Source: Aldehydirespirator sp965261105 (GTDB lineage Bacteria > Actinomycetota > Acidimicrobiia > Acidimicrobiales > Aldehydirespiratoraceae). From it: DNA of 64,000 bases. The stretch covers positions 1,984,001 through 2,048,000 of the forward strand of contig CBDHCM010000006.1 of the NCBI GenBank assembly GCA_965261105.1. The letters are read 5' to 3'. A program made the translations under genes and the position numbers. Shown here piece by piece: positions 54,425 through 63,242 of this stretch. The notes under the pieces are model-generated. The model had not been told where the DNA came from. It saw nothing but the letters and a program-made list of their open reading frames with translations, and searched no databases. How positions within the stretch are numbered: the first letter of the stretch is position 1; every line of letters starts with the position of its first letter.

Positions 54425-54820
54425 TCAGGGTCGCACTTCGATGAATCCAGCCGCGCTGAAGTCGCCGTCGAACGCGAGGGCCTCGGTGATGCGTTCACGG
54501 CGCATGATCTCGAAGCTGGTGGCATCCACGTAGGAGTACTGCCGCTCGTCATGGCGCTCCAGCCAGCGCCATGCCCGTTCGTCCACAGTCGAGTCGACAA
54601 CCACGATCGACACTCTCGGCGACCCCCGCAGCATGGTCACGTAGTTGAGCGCGCGGGTGTGGCCAGCTCGCCGACCCAGCCATGTCCAGGTCTCGCCGAC
54701 GACGAGATTGGAAGTGCGGATCGGTCCGCGGTCACCATGCCAAAGCTGTGCAGCATCGGAGTGGCGGCGATCCGCAGGAACGAGCAGGCCGATCCAGAAG
54801 GACGTGTCGGCGAACCTCAC
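54425..54820 (-). CDS. PIN-domain toxin (VapC-like), copy 2
   Basis: 131 residues, nearly identical to the toxin at 9506; visible changes are few (for example MRFADTS for MKFADTS, TRALNYVTMLRGS for AQALNFVTMLRSS). All acidic motif residues are kept, so it should be active. The two modules may cross-neutralise. Confidence 0.88.
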   Translation of the reverse strand: MRFADTSFWIGLLVPADRRHSDAAQLWHGDRGPIRTSNLVVGETWTWLGRRAGHTRALNYVTMLRGSPRVSIVVVDSTVDERAWRWLERHDERQYSYVDATSFEIMRRERITEALAFDGDFSAAGFIEVRP

Positions 54821-55041
54821 GTCCCGATCCCGTATATGACGGCGTCAAGATCGTCGTCGGGCTCGACGTCCACACTTCCCACAAGGCTGTCGAGGGGATC
54901 GGCGAGTGCTTCAGTCTCAGCGGCGAGCGCGACCCGCACGGCGTCGCGCATCATCGCCGAGCGTGAGATGCCGCGTCGGGCAGCCGCGACCGAAAGCGCT
55001 TCGTCGATGTCGTCCTCAAGATAGAGCTGTATACGCCGCAT
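54817..55041 (-). CDS. Ribbon-helix-helix antitoxin (VapB-like), copy 2
   Basis: 74 residues (MRRIQLYLEDDIDEALSVAA and on) matching the antitoxin at 9898 except a few positions. The upstream hexamer is GCATAC here rather than GTATAC. Overlaps the toxin start by four bases. Confidence 0.87.
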   Translation of the reverse strand: MRRIQLYLEDDIDEALSVAAARRGISRSAMMRDAVRVALAAETEALADPLDSLVGSVDVEPDDDLDAVIYGIGT

Positions 55042-55136
55042 CACTAGAGCATACACCACCAACCCGCGCTCCATGGCGGCCCACCTGGCCACGAGCGAGC
55101 CATCACCGCCCTCAGACGTCGCGGTAGTGTGAAGTT

Positions 55137-55520
55137 GTGGGCGCGTGGTTGCTGGCAATCGCGATAGCGCTCGCGCACGGGCTGCTGGCGGTGTTCATCA
55201 TCGTGGGCGCTCCAATGGCCGCACTCAAACCCCGGTTGATGAAGTGGTACCTAGCCATGCTGGTGCCGGTCGCGGCGGTGAACCTGCCCAGGCTGCCGTG
55301 CCCGCTGACGGTCTGGGAGAAGCACTTCTGGCGCCTCGCGGGCGAGACGCCGTACCGGGGAGGCTTCATCTCCCAGTACTTCGTGAAGCCGTTCTACGCT
55401 CCCGGTCTGAGCCCCGGCGGCGGCAACGTGCTGCTGGTCGTCGTGGTGGTCTGGTGCCTGTCGTGGCTGCTGTACGCCGCCGTCGGGCCTAGGGGCTCGC
55501 GGCCGGCGGCCACAGTTTGG
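55137..55520 (+). CDS. DUF2784 membrane protein
   Basis: A small integral membrane protein with about four helices. LTVWEKHFWRLAGETPYRGGFISQY near residue 60 is the DUF2784 signature. The open frame runs to 55613, but homology-like sequence fades at LLYAAVGPRG, and the rest overlaps a different frame on the other strand, so the natural end was probably lost and replaced. I give the supported part. Function unknown. Confidence 0.65.
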
Positions 55521-55770
55521 CAGCAATCTTCGCAATGGTGTTCCAGTTGCGGGCCGTGGCGACGACGCCGAACCGCTTCTCGAAGTACGCATACGACAGC
55601 GTCATCGCCTTGACGCCATCGGGAGTCCAAACGTATGCCTCGGCACCTTCGATCGCGATGGCCTCGGGGCTGTGGTCCTCCCCCACCGGCGACCTCGCCG
55701 GGACGATCCTGCTCGGTGGAGACGATCACGTTGCCGCGATCTACCTCGACGGGACTCGGTGTGGCCCGAG
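55489..55770 (-). pseudogene. Remnant of an unrecognised gene
   Basis: Two overlapping minus-strand frames read as one protein across a single frame change near 55690: VDRGNVIVSTEQDRPGEV, then EDHSPEAIAIEGAEAYVWTP up to a stop at 55489. No start or family recognised. Confidence 0.35.
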
Positions 55771-55777
55771 AGCGCCC

Positions 55778-57448
55778 TCACACGCCACTGACGTCGGTGA
55801 GCCACTCCGTGAGGATCGCGAGGAAGTCTGGGGCGAACTCGCGCTTCAGCCTGGCGTACTCGCTGACGCTGCCGGTGACGGCCTCCTGGAAGAGATGATT
55901 CGTCGAGAAGATCGTGGCGATCGTGTGACTCGGGACGCTCGACTCGGTGATGGCCTCGGACATGGCGGTCGAGTTGGCGGCTGCCGGAACCTGCGTATCC
56001 AGCTCGCCGTACAGGGCGATGACCGGAACGTCGAGGGCGACTATGGCCGGCCTCGGGTCGTGCTCGAAGAACGACTCGAACCAGGGGCTCTGCCATGTCG
56101 CCAGCTCCTCGGCGACGATGGAGTCCACGAGGGCGTCCTCGTCGGGAATCGCCTCCCGCATCTGCTGGGGCAGTGCCTCGAACTGTTGCTGAACCAGAAT
56201 CCGCATGGTTGCCTCCACCTCGTCCCATCCCTGCCCGGTGGCGACGGCGCGGAATACCAATTGCTGGAGCGCTCGGAACTGTTCGACCTCCTCGGCTGTG
56301 ACGCCGGATTCCTCGAAGAGCTCGATCTGCTGTGCCGCCAGGATCTCTCCGGCAGGCACCGCAGGGGCGGCCAGCAGGGCCACGAAGGCGACGCCGTCGG
56401 TGCGGTCGGCCACCACCGGTGCGACGATCCCGCCCTCGCTGTGGCCGACCAGCCCGACGCTGCCGGCGTCGATTTCGTCGCGGGAGCGGAGCGCGTCGAC
56501 CGCGGCTTCGACATCGCCGGCACGGTCCTGGAGAGTCGCCTGCAGACCGTCGCCCGTGGAGCCGCCGACGCCCCGGTCGTCGAACCGCAATGAGGCCACA
56601 CCGGCGCCGGCCAGATAGTCGGCGAGCACTGCGAACAGCCGGAAGCCACCGATGTCGGAGTCCCTGTCCTGGTCGCCGCTGCCGCTGATCAGGACGACCG
56701 CGGCGTGCGGCCCGTCGCCCTCGGGCAACGTCAACTCACCGGCCAAGACGATGTCGCCGTTGGAGAAGACCACCTCCTCGCGGCGGAACGACGCACCTTC
56801 GCCGTCCTCGCTGGGATCCTCGGAGCGCTGCAGCCAGAAGGTCTCCGCCATGCCGGCCTGGGTGAATTCGCCCTCGATCACCCCGTCGCGCACTTCGCCC
56901 TCCCAGAGGGCGAGCCCGATGGGTGAGTCCAACTCGAAGTGGATGCGGCCCGCATCGAGCACAACGTTCGACAGCGGCAAGCCGGACACGCCCTGGATGT
57001 CGATCGTCCCTTGAAGACCGTCTCCGGATGCGGTCATGTCCACCGCAAAGGGCAGATTGGCGGGTCCCGGTATCGAGATTGCGCCCTCCCAGTGCCCCTC
57101 CAGGTCCGCAGACCCCACGCCGGTCGCCCCGGCAGCATCTGGAGCGTCGGGATCCGCAGGCGCAGACGGTTGCGCCGGCTGGCTCGTGGCCGTCGTGCTG
57201 GCAACCGGCTCGACCGGCTCAGGGCTGGCGACCGTCTCCTGCGCGGCCTCCGGAGCGTCCGATTCTGCAGGTGGGAGCGGTTCGGCCGGCGATGCCGAGA
57301 CATCCGTGGAATCAACCGCGGCTACAGGCGCCGGCGCGGCCTCTGAGGGCGAGAGTTCCTGACTGCCGCACCCCGCCGCGGCAAGCAGCAGCACGACGAA
57401 CACCGTGGCAAGAAGCCTGATGGATGTCACCTTAGCCAGCAGCAGCAA
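55778..57448 (-). CDS. Secreted alpha/beta hydrolase lipoprotein
   Basis: A 556-residue lipoprotein. Signal with lipobox AAAGC about 27 residues in, then a Pro/Ala/Ser/Glu-rich linker to about residue 110, a beta-rich domain (HWEGAISIPGPANLPFAVDM) and a C-terminal alpha/beta hydrolase. Nucleophile elbow GLVGHSEGGIVAP near 335, oxyanion region VLISGSGDQDRDS near 258, and a late STNHLFQ for the His. Such proteins act as exported esterases. Monocistronic. Confidence 0.85.
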   Translation of the reverse strand: MLLLAKVTSIRLLATVFVVLLLAAAGCGSQELSPSEAAPAPVAAVDSTDVSASPAEPLPPAESDAPEAAQETVASPEPVEPVASTTATSQPAQPSAPADPDAPDAAGATGVGSADLEGHWEGAISIPGPANLPFAVDMTASGDGLQGTIDIQGVSGLPLSNVVLDAGRIHFELDSPIGLALWEGEVRDGVIEGEFTQAGMAETFWLQRSEDPSEDGEGASFRREEVVFSNGDIVLAGELTLPEGDGPHAAVVLISGSGDQDRDSDIGGFRLFAVLADYLAGAGVASLRFDDRGVGGSTGDGLQATLQDRAGDVEAAVDALRSRDEIDAGSVGLVGHSEGGIVAPVVADRTDGVAFVALLAAPAVPAGEILAAQQIELFEESGVTAEEVEQFRALQQLVFRAVATGQGWDEVEATMRILVQQQFEALPQQMREAIPDEDALVDSIVAEELATWQSPWFESFFEHDPRPAIVALDVPVIALYGELDTQVPAAANSTAMSEAITESSVPSHTIATIFSTNHLFQEAVTGSVSEYARLKREFAPDFLAILTEWLTDVSGV

Positions 57449-57479
57449 GCTAGATCGGACCCCCTACGGGTCGTCTGGC

Positions 57480-57812
57480 GGGGGCCGCTTGCTCCACGCC
57501 TTCGGCGACGCGGTCACCGTGCTGGGGCTGCACACCGTGTTCGAGCACCACGACGCCATGACCCCAACCTCGCTCGAAGCGTTCCTGTACGAATACCGCA
57601 TCACCTTCCCCGTCGGCGTCGACGCCCACGACCCCGGCGTCGCCCTGCCCATCACCATGGGCCGCTACCAGCTGCGGGGCACCCCCAGCCTCGTCGTCAT
57701 CGACCGCGCCCGGCGCATCCGCCTCAACGCGTTCGGCCAGGTCGACGACCTAACCGTGGGCGCCACCCTCGCCCGCCTAATCGACGAACCCCGTCCCCAG
57801 CCAGAGAATTGA
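57480..57812 (+). pseudogene. C-terminal fragment of a TlpA/thioredoxin-like gene
   Basis: Encodes FGDAVTVLGLHTVFEHHDAM, MGRYQLRGTPSLVVIDRARR and a normal C-terminus, but the N-terminal CxxC active site is absent and the reading frame upstream belongs to the neighbouring gene's other strand. A second C-terminal fragment is at 58850. Confidence 0.7.
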
Positions 57813-57883
57813 CGCCGTGGGGTGGGCGGCACTCTCAGAATCGCAGATTCGCCGAGTCGCCGACTGGTGTGAAACGCTGCACC

Positions 57884-58432
57884 ATGGCACGCATCAAGGT
57901 CATCCCCGACGACTCCTGGGACGGCGCGCTCGGTGAGATGCATCCGCGAGTTGTCGATCGTGCCTACGGCCGGGTCGACAACATCCTCGCCGTGCACTCG
58001 CTCAACCCGCGCTCCATGGCGGCACACCAGGGTCTGTACGAATCGGCCATGGCCGGCACTGCGACGCTGCGCAAAGTCGAGCGCGAGCTCATCGGCCTGG
58101 TCGTGAGCCTCGAGAACGACTGCCACTATTGAGTCGTCCACCACCGGCGCGGTCTGCGCCGGCTGATCAACGACGACGAACTGGTCGCGGCGATCGAACA
58201 AGACTGGACAACTGCAGCGCTGCCGCCGAACCGGGTGGCGATGCTGAGATTCGCGACCAAGCTGACCACGGCGCCGGGCGCGATGAACGACGCCGATGTC
58301 GGCGCCCTGCGATCGGCCGGCTTCTCTGACCGCGACATCCTCGACATAGTCGAGGTCGTCGGCTACTACGCGTACGCGAACCGGGTCGCCGACGGTCTCG
58401 GCATCGAGACCGAGCCTTGGATCCCCGACTGA
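57884..58432 (+). CDS. AhpD-like carboxymuconolactone decarboxylase-family protein, probable selenoprotein
   Basis: A 182-residue AhpD/CMD-type peroxidase-like protein if the TGA at codon 83 (58130-58132) is read through. Before it: LRKVERELIGLVVSLENDCHY. After it, same frame: VVHHRRGLRRLINDDELVAA, down to a stop at 58432 with no other interruption. The family active site here is CHYCVVHH, so TGA replaces the second Cys. A SECIS-like hairpin follows at the right distance (see 58144-58162). AhpD-like selenoproteins are known. The alternative is a nonsense mutation in a dying gene; neighbours on both sides are fragments. The selA/B/C/D genes are not in this window. Confidence 0.65.
58144..58162 (+). 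promoter_or_regulatory. Candidate bacterial SECIS hairpin
   Basis: CCGGCGC and GCGCCGG pair perfectly around loop GGTCT. Eighteen bases separate the TGA from the GG, which is the spacing, and GGTCTG the loop sequence, that I recall for E. coli fdhF. Confidence 0.6.
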
Positions 58433-58462
58433 TCCACAACGGGTGGCCGCGAAGGCCTCATC

Positions 58463-58497
58463 CCCCAGTATTCCGGGAGCCCCAGTATTCCGGGAGC
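58463..58497. repeat. Short tandem duplication
   Basis: CCCAGTATTCCGGGAG occurs twice, 18 bp apart, in the gap between the AhpD-like and cold-shock genes. TCCCGGAATACTGG on the other strand; no function seen. Confidence 0.6.
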
Positions 58498-58597
58498 CGT
58501 TCTGGTTCTGGGTTCGCCCCGTGCTCGGCACAGTCATGTGCGAAACGTCGAGCGCCGCCGGTCAATCTGGCCGGCGGCGCACAGCGAACCTGTGGGG

Positions 58598-58795
58598 TCA
58601 GGCCGGCTTGACGTTCCTAGCTTCGTCTCCCTTGCGACCGGGGCCGATGTCGAATTCGACTATCTGCCCCTCGTCAAGGGACCTGTGGTGGTCGCCGACG
58701 ATGTTGGAGTAGTGAACGAACACATCGTCCCCGCCGTCGCGCGAGATGAAGCCGAAGCCCTTCTCGCTATTAAAAAACTTGACAGTTCCTCGCAT
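58598..58795 (-). CDS. Cold-shock domain protein (CspA family)
   Basis: A 65-residue single cold-shock domain with both RNA-binding motifs: GFGFIS (RNP1) and VFVHYS (RNP2), beginning RGTVKFFNSEKGFGF. Start ATG follows AGAGAGA. Likely an RNA chaperone. Standard length for the family, monocistronic. Confidence 0.95.
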   Translation of the reverse strand: MRGTVKFFNSEKGFGFISRDGGDDVFVHYSNIVGDHHRSLDEGQIVEFDIGPGRKGDEARNVKPA

Positions 58796-58849
58796 TGATT
58801 CTCTCTCTTACTGACCGGACCTGGTGACCGGCATGAAATGTGAGTGTAC

Positions 58850-59046
58850 GCCGTGCCGACGCCGAAGCGGCGCGCCCGATCTTCACCATGGGCTGCTACC
58901 AGCTGCGGGGCACCCTCAGCCTGGTCGCAATCGACCAGGCCGGACGCACCCGCCTCGACGCCTTCGGCCAGATCGACGACCTCACCGTGAGCGCCACCCT
59001 CGCCCGCCTCATCGACGAACCGCGCCCCCAGCCTGTCGGGGCGTGA
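58850..59046 (+). pseudogene. Second C-terminal fragment of a TlpA-like gene
   Basis: About 65 codons, MGCYQLRGTLSLVAIDQAGR to RLIDEPRPQP, paralogous to the tail of the fragment at 57480. No active-site half. The stop is followed at once by GAATTCGTTGGAT, similar to the start of the hydrophobic gene family. Confidence 0.7.
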
Positions 59047-59081
59047 ATTCGTTGGATCGGGACGGCACCAATCGAAAGGCT
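59034..59081 (+). pseudogene. Possible 5' remnant of the hydrophobic gene family
   Basis: GTCGGGGCGTGAATTCGTTG and the next 28 bases align with the start of the copy at 39379 (about three in four bases beyond the first 12), then diverge. Short, so tentative. Confidence 0.4.
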
Positions 59082-59308
59082 CCCAGCAAGCCAGTCCGGT
59101 GACCGACCGGCTCACCGAAATCGGCGAGACCAGCGCAAGCGGACTGCGCCCAACGATGTCGTTGGCCGCGAAGTGCCCTGAAGTCAGGCACTCGATGGCC
59201 CAGCTGTTTCCGAGCGCGGTAACCTCGCAACGGTCGCGCCACCAGCGGATGCTGGCACTGACGCTCAACCCAAAGCCCAGCACTTCACAGACGCCCCCCG
59301 CCACCGGC

Positions 59309-59863
59309 ATGGTCATGTACACATACTCGGAGTTAGAGACAATCGCCGGCACAGGTGGGTACACGATTGGTGCACGCGACATCAGCCGGATCACCGTCGC
59401 ACACGTACATCAGGTCTACGCCGGTCTGGTCAACAGCGGAAGCGACGAGGCCAACGCTGCCGTTCTCGCGCTGTCCAGGCTGCGTCAATGGCTGGTGCAG
59501 GGGGGCACTGAGCCGCCCCCGGTTCGCGGCGCGGGCTTCGTGCGCGCCGACCGCGAGGTGTGGATCGCGTACACGACGTACGAATTCCCCGCACTCATCC
59601 GCGGTCGCGCGTCCGTTCTCACCGATCTAGGGCGCTATCTCCCGGTGGCGGTCAGTCCGCACTACGACGGATCTCTGCGCATACGAACCGATCCGCCGAT
59701 CCATCTGGTCGCAGGCGACGGCGTCGTGCTGCGATCGCCGCTGGGCAGCGTGATGTTGAGTAGACAGGCCGCGCTCGCCGTTGAGCAATGGCTGGCAGTC
59801 ACCATCCGGCGGAAGGACCGCCGCGGGGTCGCGTGCCTGCCGGGCGCATGGCATCGCGATTGA
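59309..59863 (+). CDS. Hypothetical protein
   Basis: A 184-residue product from ATG (MVMYTYSELETIAGTGGYTI). The frame is open from 59099, but the first 70 residues of that longer version look like chance coding. The body is mixed alpha/beta (VRADREVWIAYTTYEFPALI, then DPPIHLVAGDGVVLRSPLGS). No family recognised. It is not linked to the ammonium transporter, which is on the other strand. Confidence 0.45.
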   Translation: MVMYTYSELETIAGTGGYTIGARDISRITVAHVHQVYAGLVNSGSDEANAAVLALSRLRQWLVQGGTEPPPVRGAGFVRADREVWIAYTTYEFPALIRGRASVLTDLGRYLPVAVSPHYDGSLRIRTDPPIHLVAGDGVVLRSPLGSVMLSRQAALAVEQWLAVTIRRKDRRGVACLPGAWHRD

Positions 59864-59897
59864 CGCCGCCTCCCGTCGTGCCCCGGCCGCCCCGGAC

Positions 59898-61640
59898 CTA
59901 GCCGCGGGGGGCGGGCGGACCCTGCCGACCCGGCGGAGCCCCACCCGGCGGACCCTGCCGACCCGGCGGAGCGTACTGACCAGGCGGACCGTACTGGCCA
60001 GGCGGCGCCCCACCCGGCGGATCTTGCCGACCCGGCGGAGCGTACTGACCAGGCGGACCCTGCTGGCCAGGCGGAGCCCCACCGGGCGGACCCTGCCGAC
60101 TCGGCGGAGCCCCACCAGGGGGACCGTGCCGGCCAGGCGGCGCCCCGTGGCGCGGATCCATCCGGCGGTCGCCGGGGCTTGTCGGTCTCTCGGGCTGGTC
60201 CTGCCATTCTTCCCGGCGCCTGCGTCGAGGGCGAGAACCAAGCGGCAGCCGGTAGTCGTCGAAGTCCTCCGGAACGAGCATGAATTCGGGGTGTGACTCG
60301 ATGCCGAGTTCTCCTACGTCTTGGCCGACATACTCGACGTCGCGGGACACGCGCATGCCGACCGTGAGGTCTATGGCCTTCCAGACGACGAGGGAGGCTG
60401 TAAACGAGAAGGCCGTGACCGACGCCACGCCCAATAGCTGGACGCCGAACTCGGCTCCTGTCGTGATGCTCGCAGCTAGTGTCCCCCAGACGCCGGCCAC
60501 CAGATGCACAGGGATGGCACCGACCACATCGTCTAGCTTCATCCGCTCCATCAGCCTGGTCGCCAGGGAGCAGAGCAGGCCGCCGACGGCACCGATGATG
60601 ATCGCCCACCAGCTCTCGGCGATATTGGGGGCGGCGGTGATCGATACCAATCCGGCCAGAGCGCCGTTGAGGCTGGAAGCAAGGCCCAATCGGCCGAAGA
60701 GCGGGCGGGCGACGATCACTGCGGCGATTAGTCCGCTGGCCGCGGCGAGGTTGGTGTTGACCAAGACGCTGCTCATTACGACCGCGTCTCCAGGAGTGGC
60801 CAGAGCCAATTGCGAGCCGCCGTTGAATCCGAACCAGCCGAGCCACAGGATCAAGACGCCGAGGGTCACCACGAGCACGTTGGAGGGCGGGGTGGCTTTC
60901 ACGCTGCCGTCGGGACGGAACTTGCCGAGGCGGGGCCCGACGACCAGCAGTGCGGCGAGTGCGGCGGACCCGCCGATGGCGTGCACGACCGTGGAGCCGG
61001 CAAAGTCCTGGAAGCCTCTTTCGGCGAGCCAGCCGCCGCCCCACACCCAAGCGCCTGCCATCGGGTAGATGAACGCGGTGAGGACGAGCGTGAACGCCCA
61101 GAACGCCCACAACTTGACCCGTTCGAGGATGGCACCGGAGACGATCGATGCGGCGGTAGCGACGAAGAGCATCTGGAAGAACCAACTCGACATCACGGAG
61201 TGTCCCGTGGCGACGACCTCGTCAATGCGGCCCGTCGCCCCGTCGAACAGGGTCATCTCCGCTTCCGAGGGGCCATGGAGGAACTGGAACGTGCCAACGA
61301 TGCCGTCAACGTCGACATACATGAGGTTGTAGCCCACAAAGAAGTACGACAGTCCGGCGATCGAGAAGATGCCAACGTTCTTGAGGCAGATCATCGAAGC
61401 GTTCTTGGTGCGGACCGAGCCGGACTCCAACATCGTGAATCCGGCGCACATCCACATCACCAGAGCTCCCCACACCAAGAACGAGAACGTGCTGAGAATG
61501 AACTGGATGTCCGGATCGAGCGGGGACGGGACATCGTCGGGCTGCACCGCGTGAGCAGCGCCGGGCAGAACCGCCAAGAACCCGAGCACCAGCAACGCCG
61601 CGATTGCTGCCTTCACGATCCGGCTACGGTCCACAAGCAT
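59898..61640 (-). CDS. amt: Ammonium transporter (Amt/MEP/Rh family) with Gly/Pro/Gln-rich tail
   Basis: A 580-residue channel. Start ATG at 61640 (MLVDRSRIVKAAIAA), giving a signal peptide ending AHAVQ; the longer frame from 62066 is spurious. About eleven membrane helices carry Amt marks: FAGSTVVHAIGGSAAL near residue 190 (pore His), GWFGFNGGSQLA near 255 and IPVHLVAGVWGTLA near 375 (second His region). Unusual is the last ~100 residues: a charged stretch (RPRRRRREEWQDQPERP) then repeats of PPGRQGPPGGAPPG. No GlnK gene lies beside it. Confidence 0.92.
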   Translation of the reverse strand: MLVDRSRIVKAAIAALLVLGFLAVLPGAAHAVQPDDVPSPLDPDIQFILSTFSFLVWGALVMWMCAGFTMLESGSVRTKNASMICLKNVGIFSIAGLSYFFVGYNLMYVDVDGIVGTFQFLHGPSEAEMTLFDGATGRIDEVVATGHSVMSSWFFQMLFVATAASIVSGAILERVKLWAFWAFTLVLTAFIYPMAGAWVWGGGWLAERGFQDFAGSTVVHAIGGSAALAALLVVGPRLGKFRPDGSVKATPPSNVLVVTLGVLILWLGWFGFNGGSQLALATPGDAVVMSSVLVNTNLAAASGLIAAVIVARPLFGRLGLASSLNGALAGLVSITAAPNIAESWWAIIIGAVGGLLCSLATRLMERMKLDDVVGAIPVHLVAGVWGTLAASITTGAEFGVQLLGVASVTAFSFTASLVVWKAIDLTVGMRVSRDVEYVGQDVGELGIESHPEFMLVPEDFDDYRLPLGSRPRRRRREEWQDQPERPTSPGDRRMDPRHGAPPGRHGPPGGAPPSRQGPPGGAPPGQQGPPGQYAPPGRQDPPGGAPPGQYGPPGQYAPPGRQGPPGGAPPGRQGPPAPRG

Positions 61641-61864
61641 GCGTCGACTCTTTCTCAGCGGCTCGAACGACCGACATGGTATCGATCGCCGTACGCGTTC
61701 TGCTGCGGATGTCGGTGCAGCACCGCGAGCGGTTCGACCAGCTAGGTGCAATCTCCGGTCTGCGCAACAATCCGGGCATGCGTGTGGGTGTCGCCGGTCA
61801 TCTCGGGTGCGCCAACTAGCGCAGCGAGGCCGCCGGCTCAGCCTGCACCGAGGCCGGGCCGCGC

Positions 61865-63169
61865 TCATGGGGCGACCTTGTCGAGGACACGATCCAGGAC
61901 GCCCACGAAGCGGTGGATGTCGGCGAACGAGTTGTAGAGGGGCACCGGCGCCACGCGGATCACGTCGGGGTAGCGCCAATCGCAGGCGACGTCGGCATCC
62001 GCGAGGCCCTGATACACCGAGCGGCCATCGGCGCCGTGCATGCTCACCCGCAGCGCGAACTGGCACCCGCGCTCGGCCAGCGCGGTGGGGGTGATGCTCT
62101 CCACCCGGTCGCCGATCACCTCGGCGAGAAGCAGGTCGAGATACTCGATCTGTCGTTCCGACTTCTTCCGCAACGGCTCCATTCCCCCCGCCCGATCAAA
62201 CACGTCGAGCGACGCCCGCAACGCCGCCATGGCAAGGATGGGCGGGTTCGAGACCTGCCACGACTCGGCGGTACCGATGGGATCGAAGACAGTGCCCATC
62301 TCGAAGCGGACGTCGGGGCGCTGCCCCCACCACCCCAGCAGCTTGGGGAGCGAACGGTCGCCGACGTGGCGCTCGTGCACGAAGACGCCACCCACACCGC
62401 CCGGGCCACCGTTCAGGTACTTGTAGCTGCACCAGGCGGCGAAGTCGACGTTCCAGTCGTGCAAGGCCAAACCGACATTGCCCACGGCGTGTGCGAGGTC
62501 GAAACCGACCCGGGCGCCAACCTCGCGGGCCGCGGCGGTGATCTCCGCCAACGGGAGTACCTGGCCGGTGTAATACTGGACGCCAGGCAGCATCACGAGC
62601 GCGAGCTCGGAGCCGTGCTCGGCGATCAGGGCGAGCAGGTCGTCGCTCCGCAGCGTCTCCTCGCCTGCTCGCGGACGGGCCAGAACCAGCGACTCGGACG
62701 GGTCGTGGCCGCGCTGGCGAATCTGGCTCGCGACGGCGAAATGGTCGCTCGGGAAGGCGTGATCCTCGATAAGGATCTTGTGCCGGACCGAAGTGGGGTC
62801 ATAGAAGCTCACCATCAGCAGGTGCAGGTTGACGGTCAGCGAGTTCATGGCGACGACCTCGTTCGGTCGCCCGCCGACGAGACGCCCCAGCGAGCCCGTC
62901 AACAGCTCGTGATACGGCTCCCACGCGGAGTCGCCGGCGAAGTGCGCGGCCGCGCCGAGCCGGGCCCACCGTTCCAACTCGGCGTTCACATAGTCGGCGG
63001 CCGCTCGGGGCACGGCCCCGAGAGAGTTGCCGGCGAGATAGATCTGCGGCGAGCCATCTCGGCGCACCGGAAGGTGGAACTCGTCGCGGAACGCAGACAG
63101 CGGATCAGCGGCGTCCAGGGCCATCGCGGTGCCGGCGTCGGTGGTGAGTGCGATGTCTGTACCGGTCAT
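61865..63169 (-). CDS. kynU: Kynureninase
   Basis: A 434-residue PLP enzyme that cleaves kynurenine or 3-hydroxykynurenine to (hydroxy)anthranilate and alanine. IYLAGNSLGAVPRAA near residue 43 and VGFDLAHAVGNVGLALHDW near 222 (PLP Asp) are family marks; the PLP Lys is in WCSYKYLNGGPGG near 250. Normal length. It lies 73 bp downstream of the 3-hydroxyanthranilate dioxygenase gene on the same strand, so the two form consecutive steps of tryptophan breakdown. Confidence 0.94.
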   Translation of the reverse strand: MTGTDIALTTDAGTAMALDAADPLSAFRDEFHLPVRRDGSPQIYLAGNSLGAVPRAAADYVNAELERWARLGAAAHFAGDSAWEPYHELLTGSLGRLVGGRPNEVVAMNSLTVNLHLLMVSFYDPTSVRHKILIEDHAFPSDHFAVASQIRQRGHDPSESLVLARPRAGEETLRSDDLLALIAEHGSELALVMLPGVQYYTGQVLPLAEITAAAREVGARVGFDLAHAVGNVGLALHDWNVDFAAWCSYKYLNGGPGGVGGVFVHERHVGDRSLPKLLGWWGQRPDVRFEMGTVFDPIGTAESWQVSNPPILAMAALRASLDVFDRAGGMEPLRKKSERQIEYLDLLLAEVIGDRVESITPTALAERGCQFALRVSMHGADGRSVYQGLADADVACDWRYPDVIRVAPVPLYNSFADIHRFVGVLDRVLDKVAP

Positions 63170-63242
63170 GAGCGGGCGGGCGAGGCGTCGGCGCCGTTCG
63201 GCTCGCTGAACACGACACGACGATGGAGAGACATCACAGCGA

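Noticed and set aside
57884..58132. The 82-residue AhpD half as a complete gene
   Set aside because: It ends exactly at the conserved active-site Cys, and the same frame continues with family sequence; read-through or a nonsense mutation explains it better.
61641..62066. Longer 722-residue reading of the ammonium transporter
   Set aside because: The extra N-terminal 142 residues are Arg/Pro-rich chance coding overlapping kynU on the same strand; the signal peptide begins at 61640.
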